Shown here: in pieces, positions 60,117 to 64,000 of the stretch
Layout: each line of letters opens with the position of its first letter
How positions within the stretch are numbered: position 1 is the stretch's first letter
Source of the DNA: Marispirochaeta aestuarii
Lineage (GTDB): Bacteria > Spirochaetota > Spirochaetia > JC444 > Marispirochaetaceae
Length of the DNA stretch: 64,000 bases
Direction: 5' to 3'
Assembly (NCBI RefSeq): GCF_002087085.1
Contig: NZ_MWQY01000009.1
Coordinates: 62,001 to 126,000 of the forward strand
Position numbers and translations under genes: made by a program
The notes under the pieces: model-generated
Told to the model about the DNA's origin: nothing
Seen by the model: only the letters and a program-made list of their open reading frames with translations
Databases searched by the model: none

Positions 60117-61400
60117 TTATTCCATCTCTTTGGTAACCGCAATGGCTGCTATTGTGCCGTCGGAAACCGCGGTGGTTATCTGCCGGTAGCGTTTGGATTT
60201 AACGTCTCCCGCAGCGAAAACCCCGGGAAGGTTTGTACGCATCTCCTCGTCGGTCTGCAGGTACCCCCACTGGTCCAGTTTCAGCCGGTCGTCGAACATC
60301 TCTATATTGGGCATAAAGCCTACGAAAACAAAAATTCCGTTGGTCCGGACCTCCCTGCGCTCCCCGGTCTTGAGATCTTCCACAACGACTCCCATATCCA
60401 TGCTGCCGTACTTCCTGAACTCCCTCGGTTCATGCTCGAACAGGAACTCGATTGCCGGATCGGCAAAGGCCTTCTCCTGAGCCTCCCTGTTGGCCTGCAA
60501 ATGGTCGAACTGGTGTACCACGGTGATCTTTTTGGCGAATTTGCTGATAAACAGGCTCTCTTCGATGGCGGAGTTGCCGCCCCCGATAACCACAACCTCT
60601 TTATCCTGGAAATACTTGGCGTCGCAGGTGGCGCAGTAGGAGATACCGTTTCCGGCGTATTCCTGCTCTCCGGGAACACCCAGGGGCCGCGGCCGGGAGC
60701 CGGTGGCAATGACCAGCTTCCGGGCTTTGATGGTCTCGTAGCCGTCTATTTTGAGACACCTGCAGTCCAGATCCACGTAGTCGATCTCCACTGCCGCCCG
60801 GAACTCGACACCGTTGGCTTTAGCCTGCTCACTCATATAATGGGAAAGCATGTAGCCGTTCTGAGCCTCCACAAAGCCCGGGTAGTTGGAAACCTGGTGG
60901 GTAGTGGCAACGTAGCCGCCGGGAAGGGCTATATCCACGAGGATGGTCTTTAACCTGGCCTGGGCGAGATAAACACCTGCGGTAAGACCCGCGGGGCCGC
61001 CGCCGAGGACGACCACGTCCGTTTCGGTGGTCTTCTCTTCAATCTTAGCGCGGATCTCTTTTACCTTTTCCTCCGGCAGCAGGGCGTCGAGGTTCCGCAT
61101 GATGTCGGACCGCTTGATTCCCCCCGCAAGCCTGTCTCCAACGATCTCCCCGTCTTTATAAAAAAGCAGAGTGGGTGATCCGGTAACATCCAGCTTCTTT
61201 GCGAGTTCACGGTTTTCCTGACGGAATATCTTTACAAAAGCCACATCGTCCCCATACAGCTCGCTTAAGGGTTCGAATTTGGTAGCCAGCGCCTCACAGG
61301 GAGGGCATTCCGTGGAATAAAAGTCCAGTACCGCCAGCGGTTTGTTCAGTACCGCCGCCTCATACTGGTCCTGATTGATCTCTGTAATTTTTCCAGCCAT
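60117..61400 (-). CDS. Thioredoxin-thioredoxin reductase fusion
   Basis: The protein is 427 residues. Residues 1 to about 110 are a thioredoxin domain (LAVLDFYSTECPPCEAL with CPPC; TGSPTLLFYKDGE with cis-Pro). Residues from about 130 are an FAD/NADPH thioredoxin reductase: VVVLGGGPAGLTAGVYLAQA, GISYCATCDAKYFQDKEVVVIGGGNSAIEES (redox CATC and NADPH site) and GVFAAGDVKSKRYRQITTA. Most fusions have the thioredoxin at the C-terminus; here it is N-terminal. The ATG overlaps the maturase stop (TAATG), so the two are coupled. It could reduce disulfides of the peptide or the maturase. Confidence 0.93.
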   Translation of the reverse strand: MAGKITEINQDQYEAAVLNKPLAVLDFYSTECPPCEALATKFEPLSELYGDDVAFVKIFRQENRELAKKLDVTGSPTLLFYKDGEIVGDRLAGGIKRSDIMRNLDALLPEEKVKEIRAKIEEKTTETDVVVLGGGPAGLTAGVYLAQARLKTILVDIALPGGYVATTHQVSNYPGFVEAQNGYMLSHYMSEQAKANGVEFRAAVEIDYVDLDCRCLKIDGYETIKARKLVIATGSRPRPLGVPGEQEYAGNGISYCATCDAKYFQDKEVVVIGGGNSAIEESLFISKFAKKITVVHQFDHLQANREAQEKAFADPAIEFLFEHEPREFRKYGSMDMGVVVEDLKTGERREVRTNGIFVFVGFMPNIEMFDDRLKLDQWGYLQTDEEMRTNLPGVFAAGDVKSKRYRQITTAVSDGTIAAIAVTKEME

Positions 61401-62716
61401 TATTTGTCTCCTGGTATAGTAAAATAGAGGGGTATTCCCATGCTCAGCAGCTTGTCCGTGGGCCGGCAATCCGGTGACAGAATTTTACCCTTTGTGTTTT
61501 TCGCCACTGCGGCACAGCCGCCGCCGCAGGTAAGCTGCAGATTGCAGTTCGCACATTCGGGAATGGAGGTGACGTCCCGGTCTTCCCACTCCTCTATGGC
61601 CTCGTCCCTCCGGGATATTTCCGGATAAAAAGTTCCCAGTTCCTCTCCCTTTTTACCCACCGTGGCCGTACAGGCGTAGACCTTTCCGGTATAGTCCAGG
61701 GCCCATTCGGTCTTGGTCCCGGGACAGGAGTCAAAGAGGGGGTCCGGCAGTTCTCCGTGTTCAAAAAGGAATTTGGTCACCGAATACGCGGGCCGATGGA
61801 ACTCCAGAAACTCTGGGTTCTCTTTTATCAGCGCATAGAGTTCCTCATACAGGCTGATCCGGGAGTAGAGCTTCTTCTGATCGATCTGACAGGTATGAAG
61901 TTCGTAATTTCTGCCGAGCTGGGTCTTGAAGAGAGGATTCCCTGTCCATCCCCGTGCGATGGCGAACCGGGCGAGCTCCGGCAGATGGGGCAGATTCTCC
62001 CTGTCCACAACTGCCCGCAGGTTGATCGGGATTCCCGCCGCCAGAGCCGCGTCGATCCCCCGGACGATCCGGTCAAAGGTGGCACCGCCTCCATGCAGGG
62101 GACGCCGTCTGTCATGGACCACCCCCACCCCGTCGAGGGTAACCTGGACCTCCCGGATACTAGCTGAGGATAAAAGGGGAATATAGTTCTCCAGCTCATA
62201 CCCGTTGGTCACAACCGCTACGCTCAGCTTACGATCCGCCGCCTTTGTCAGGATTCTCTCCAGCACATTCCGGGAAGCTGAGGAAGGGAGGAGGGGCTCG
62301 CCGCCGAAAACAGTTATGTACTTTTTTCGTCCCGCCAGTTCCGTATCGAGCCAGCGGAAAAAAGCATCGGTAAGCTCCGGATTACGGCTGTCGTTCGCGT
62401 GGTCATAACTCTCCTGGTAACAGTAGGAGCAGGCAAAGTTGCAGGCATAGGTGGGGACAAAGAAAACCTGAACCTCCTCCGCTTCCCTGGCTTCGATAAA
62501 AGAGAGGTAAGCATTGCGATAACGCCTGTTTTCTTCCCCTTCATCAGACAGGTAACCCTTTTCAATGAACTCCGTCGGATCCGCGATGTTTCCCTTTTCA
62601 TACTCCCGGGCCAGTTCCGGGGAAAGGATATCCGCCTGCTTTGACAGGGGATTCAGCAGGATATAATTATCCGAGTCCTTCAGTTTCCTGAAGATGTTAT
62701 GTTTCGAGCGGGTCAT
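61400..62716 (-). CDS. Radical SAM/SPASM peptide maturase
   Basis: The protein is about 438 residues from the ATG at 62716 with AGGAAGAG upstream. The N-terminus (KHNIFRKLKDSDNYILLNPLSKQADILSPELAREY) resembles the RiPP-recognition-like lead domain of peptide-modifying enzymes. The radical SAM motif is PTYACNFACSYCYQES (CxxxCxxC), with the SAM-contact segment FGGEPLL. The C-terminal SPASM domain supplies auxiliary cluster Cys: FDSCPGTK, KVYACTATVGKK, ECANCNLQLTCGGGC and SPDCRPTD. Such enzymes make thioether, C-C or epimer changes on short peptides. The Cys-bearing peptide gene 62 bp upstream is the natural substrate. Confidence 0.9.
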   Translation of the reverse strand: MTRSKHNIFRKLKDSDNYILLNPLSKQADILSPELAREYEKGNIADPTEFIEKGYLSDEGEENRRYRNAYLSFIEAREAEEVQVFFVPTYACNFACSYCYQESYDHANDSRNPELTDAFFRWLDTELAGRKKYITVFGGEPLLPSSASRNVLERILTKAADRKLSVAVVTNGYELENYIPLLSSASIREVQVTLDGVGVVHDRRRPLHGGGATFDRIVRGIDAALAAGIPINLRAVVDRENLPHLPELARFAIARGWTGNPLFKTQLGRNYELHTCQIDQKKLYSRISLYEELYALIKENPEFLEFHRPAYSVTKFLFEHGELPDPLFDSCPGTKTEWALDYTGKVYACTATVGKKGEELGTFYPEISRRDEAIEEWEDRDVTSIPECANCNLQLTCGGGCAAVAKNTKGKILSPDCRPTDKLLSMGIPLYFTIPGDK

Positions 62717-62746
62717 TTTCTCTTCCTGAGCTTTGTAATCTAAAGT

Positions 62747-62770
62747 TCCCGGGGGAGTACTCCCCCGGGA
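62747..62770. other. Perfect 24-bp palindrome between peptide and maturase genes
   Basis: The half TCCCGGGGGAGT is followed by its exact complement. It begins 8 bp after the peptide stop. As RNA it gives a very stable hairpin without a T-run, so a transcript barrier or stabiliser that makes peptide mRNA outnumber maturase mRNA is likely. Confidence 0.65.
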
Positions 62771-62778
62771 TGCAGGTC

Positions 62779-62886
62779 CTAATCGTGGCAGCCCGCGACA
62801 ATCTTTGAGGTCTTGGCGCAGCACTGGGCTACGGCCTGACCGGAAGAAGGAGTCTTCTTCACCAGGGAAAGCATTTTTTTCTTCAT
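62779..62886 (-). CDS. Putative RiPP precursor peptide, 35 residues
   Basis: The frame runs from ATG 62886 with AAGGAG 7 bases upstream to TAG 62779. The basic leader begins MKKKMLSLVKKTPSSG and the core AVAQCCAKTSKIVAGCHD has three Cys (adjacent pair plus one near the C-terminus) and a terminal HD. Small size, leader/core layout and position directly ahead of a radical SAM/SPASM gene are the marks of a modified-peptide precursor. A TATAAT box lies 25 bp upstream. It may belong to one of the named short-peptide families matched with SPASM maturases (for example CbpA-type), which I could not test. Confidence 0.8.
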   Translation of the reverse strand: MKKKMLSLVKKTPSSGQAVAQCCAKTSKIVAGCHD

Positions 62887-62910
62887 GCCTGTCTCCTTAT
62901 CTCCTCTTCA

Positions 62911-62916
62911 ATTATA
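62911..62916 (-). promoter_or_regulatory. TATAAT box for the precursor-peptide gene
   Basis: A perfect TATAAT on the minus strand, just downstream of the methyltransferase stop. No good -35 hexamer is seen at 17 bp, so an activator may be needed. Confidence 0.35.
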
Positions 62917-62921
62917 TAGTA

Positions 62922-63599
62922 TCAGCTTTTCTTTCCGGGCTTGTATCCCCGGATAGTCCAGCTGGATACTTCAATTTCTCCCTTGGGGTAGGGAGCGCTC
63001 TCTTCCAGAACGCTGATTTCGGCGAAGCCGGCGTTCTGAAGATGCATAAGGTATTCATCACGGGTTACGGAACCCGCCCAGCATTCCGCGACCGCCTCCG
63101 GGTCGTTACGGTATTTTTCCGGGACCGGCGCGGTACTGTAAATGTCGCTCACCACAAAACGTCCACCGGGCTTGAGTATGCGGAATACCTCGTTCCAGAC
63201 CTTCTGTTTGTCCTCGGCATGATTGATGGTGCAGTTGCTGATAACCAGATCAACCGTTGCATCATCGAGCTTCAGGTGTTCCAGGTCGGTTTTAATTACC
63301 TGTCCGTTGCTGATGCCGAATTTCTCCAGGTTGCGTTCAGCTTTGCGGATCATACCATCGGATATATCGATTCCGATAACCCGCCCGCCCGTACCTGTCT
63401 CTTCCGCGAGGCGTATCAGGTCGAGACCCCGGCCGCTGCCCAGATCGACGCAGGTCTCTCCAGGGGCAGCTGCCGCATGGTTGATGGCACCTCCACAGGA
63501 GAGACAGCAGGATGTTTCTGCCAGCTCACTGTATCGTACATTTATACTGCTGACCGTGCTTTGCGACTGTGCAGTGCAGCAGGATTGTGTTTCCGTCAT
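62922..63599 (-). CDS. ArsM-like SAM-dependent methyltransferase
   Basis: The protein is about 225 residues from the ATG at 63599 (GGGAG upstream). Motif I is TCVDLGSGRGLDLIRLAEE; motif post-I is VIGIDISDGMIRKAERN. DLVISNCTINHAEDKQKVWNEVFRILKPGGRFVVSDIY recalls the NCVINL segment of arsenite methyltransferases. Cysteines occur at positions like ArsM's: MTETQSCCTAQS and SCCLSCGG near the N-terminus, SNC in the middle, AECWAGS later. It may methylate arsenic, thiols or the modified peptide. Located between the MarR regulator and the peptide gene on the same strand. Confidence 0.8.
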   Translation of the reverse strand: MTETQSCCTAQSQSTVSSINVRYSELAETSCCLSCGGAINHAAAAPGETCVDLGSGRGLDLIRLAEETGTGGRVIGIDISDGMIRKAERNLEKFGISNGQVIKTDLEHLKLDDATVDLVISNCTINHAEDKQKVWNEVFRILKPGGRFVVSDIYSTAPVPEKYRNDPEAVAECWAGSVTRDEYLMHLQNAGFAEISVLEESAPYPKGEIEVSSWTIRGYKPGKKS

Positions 63600-63636
63600 A
63601 TCATCTCCCTGTATAGTTCTCTTTGAAGTCCGGGTA

Positions 63637-64000
63637 TCATACAACCTGCAGCAGAAGTTTCATGCCCTGTCGAACCTGTTCGATCTGCCTGGTGTCAAGC
63701 TTTTCAAGGAAATCACGTTCGCAGGTGTCCTTTATCCGGCTGAGATCCTTCAGATGCTCCTTCCCTGCAGAGGAAAGTCGTATTATTGAGCTGCGCCGGT
63801 CATCGGCATCCTGTTCCGAAACGAGCAGTCCCCGGTCAAGAAGGCCTCCGATAATACGGCTTCCTCTGGATGTTGAGACCCCGAGCCTCATGGACAGCTC
63901 CTTTGAGCTCATGCTGATATTATTCAGCAGGAAAATCGTCATGACCTCCCGGGGGGAAAGTCCGTATCTGCTGCCGATTTTTTCCTCGATATTACAGCGG
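63637..64000 (-). CDS. MarR-family regulator (N-terminus off the window)
   Basis: The frame stays open to the window edge, so the start lies beyond 64000. Visible parts are IEEKIGSRYGLSPREVMTIFLLNN and the winged helix SSKELSMRLGVSTSRGSRIIGGLLDRGLLVSEQDADDRRSSIIRLSSAGKEHLKDL, the standard MarR DNA-binding region with DxRxS in the wing. MarR proteins sense small molecules or redox state. Being first in the operon with the methyltransferase and peptide genes, it probably controls them. Confidence 0.9.
   Translation of the reverse strand, partial: RCNIEEKIGSRYGLSPREVMTIFLLNNISMSSKELSMRLGVSTSRGSRIIGGLLDRGLLVSEQDADDRRSSIIRLSSAGKEHLKDLSRIKDTCERDFLEKLDTRQIEQVRQGMKLLLQVV

Noticed and set aside
1-64000. 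CRISPR arrays and rRNA genes.
   Set aside because: No regularly spaced repeats and no rRNA-like sequence were seen anywhere in the window.

Overview
The window looks like chromosomal DNA of a free-living, anaerobic or facultative spirochaete (Spirochaeta/Sediminispirochaeta-like). This rests on an archaeal-type class I lysyl-tRNA synthetase, a CheD deamidase, many signal-peptide proteins of the TolB/CsgG-like type and a two-component system with a beta-propeller sensor. That placement is an inference from gene content. Most of the DNA is GC-rich; about 18.85-28.45 kb and, less strongly, 37.7-41.1 kb are visibly AT-richer.

Layout. 0-5.6 kb: a nuclease-like lipoprotein, purC-clpP, era, a cytidylate-kinase-like/BON fusion. 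5.6-14.9 kb: lysS, envelope proteins of unknown function, a small coiled-coil protein, rlpA, cheD, a methyltransferase, azlCD and a thioredoxin-like protein. 14.9-18.8 kb: an operon of two FAD oxidoreductases and a DUF1667 protein (anaerobic glycerol-3-phosphate dehydrogenase style), then an RraA-like protein. 18.9-28.4 kb: an AT-rich catabolic island with a tripartite tricarboxylate (TTT) transporter, an enolase-superfamily enzyme, two uroporphyrinogen-decarboxylase-family proteins, a badly decayed 2-hydroxyacid dehydrogenase pseudogene and two GntR regulators. A shared motif, ATGCAATATT, lies ahead of the transporter and both URO-D genes. 28.5-34.1 kb: a sugar ABC transporter operon led by a LacI regulator, divergent from a beta-phosphoglucomutase-like HAD gene, with matching operator palindromes. 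34.1-36.7 kb: a large TPR protein and a CAT-anticodon tRNA. 36.8-41 kb: aldo/keto reductase, cupin, carboxymuconolactone decarboxylase, AraC regulator and cyclophilin-like genes, with a two-half-site motif repeated ahead of two of the transcription units. 41.3-45.8 kb: class V aminotransferase, B12-binding radical SAM protein, membrane AraC regulator, lipoprotein.

45.9-59.5 kb is a coherent citrate fermentation locus on the minus strand: propeller sensor kinase, NarL-type regulator, citC-citD-citE-citF, tctC-tctB-tctA, citG, citX and an acyl-CoA-dehydrogenase-like gene. An 18-bp palindrome, TGTAGGA-N4-TCCTACA, sits just ahead of citC and is a good candidate for the regulator's target.

59.5-64 kb holds what I regard as the most novel system: MarR regulator, ArsM-like methyltransferase, a 35-residue Cys-containing peptide with a strong ribosome binding site, a perfect 24-bp palindrome, a radical SAM/SPASM maturase, a thioredoxin-thioredoxin reductase fusion and a DUF1847 Cys-rich protein, all co-directional. 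This reads as a RiPP (ribosomally made, post-translationally modified peptide) cassette with an attached thiol-redox and methylation module.
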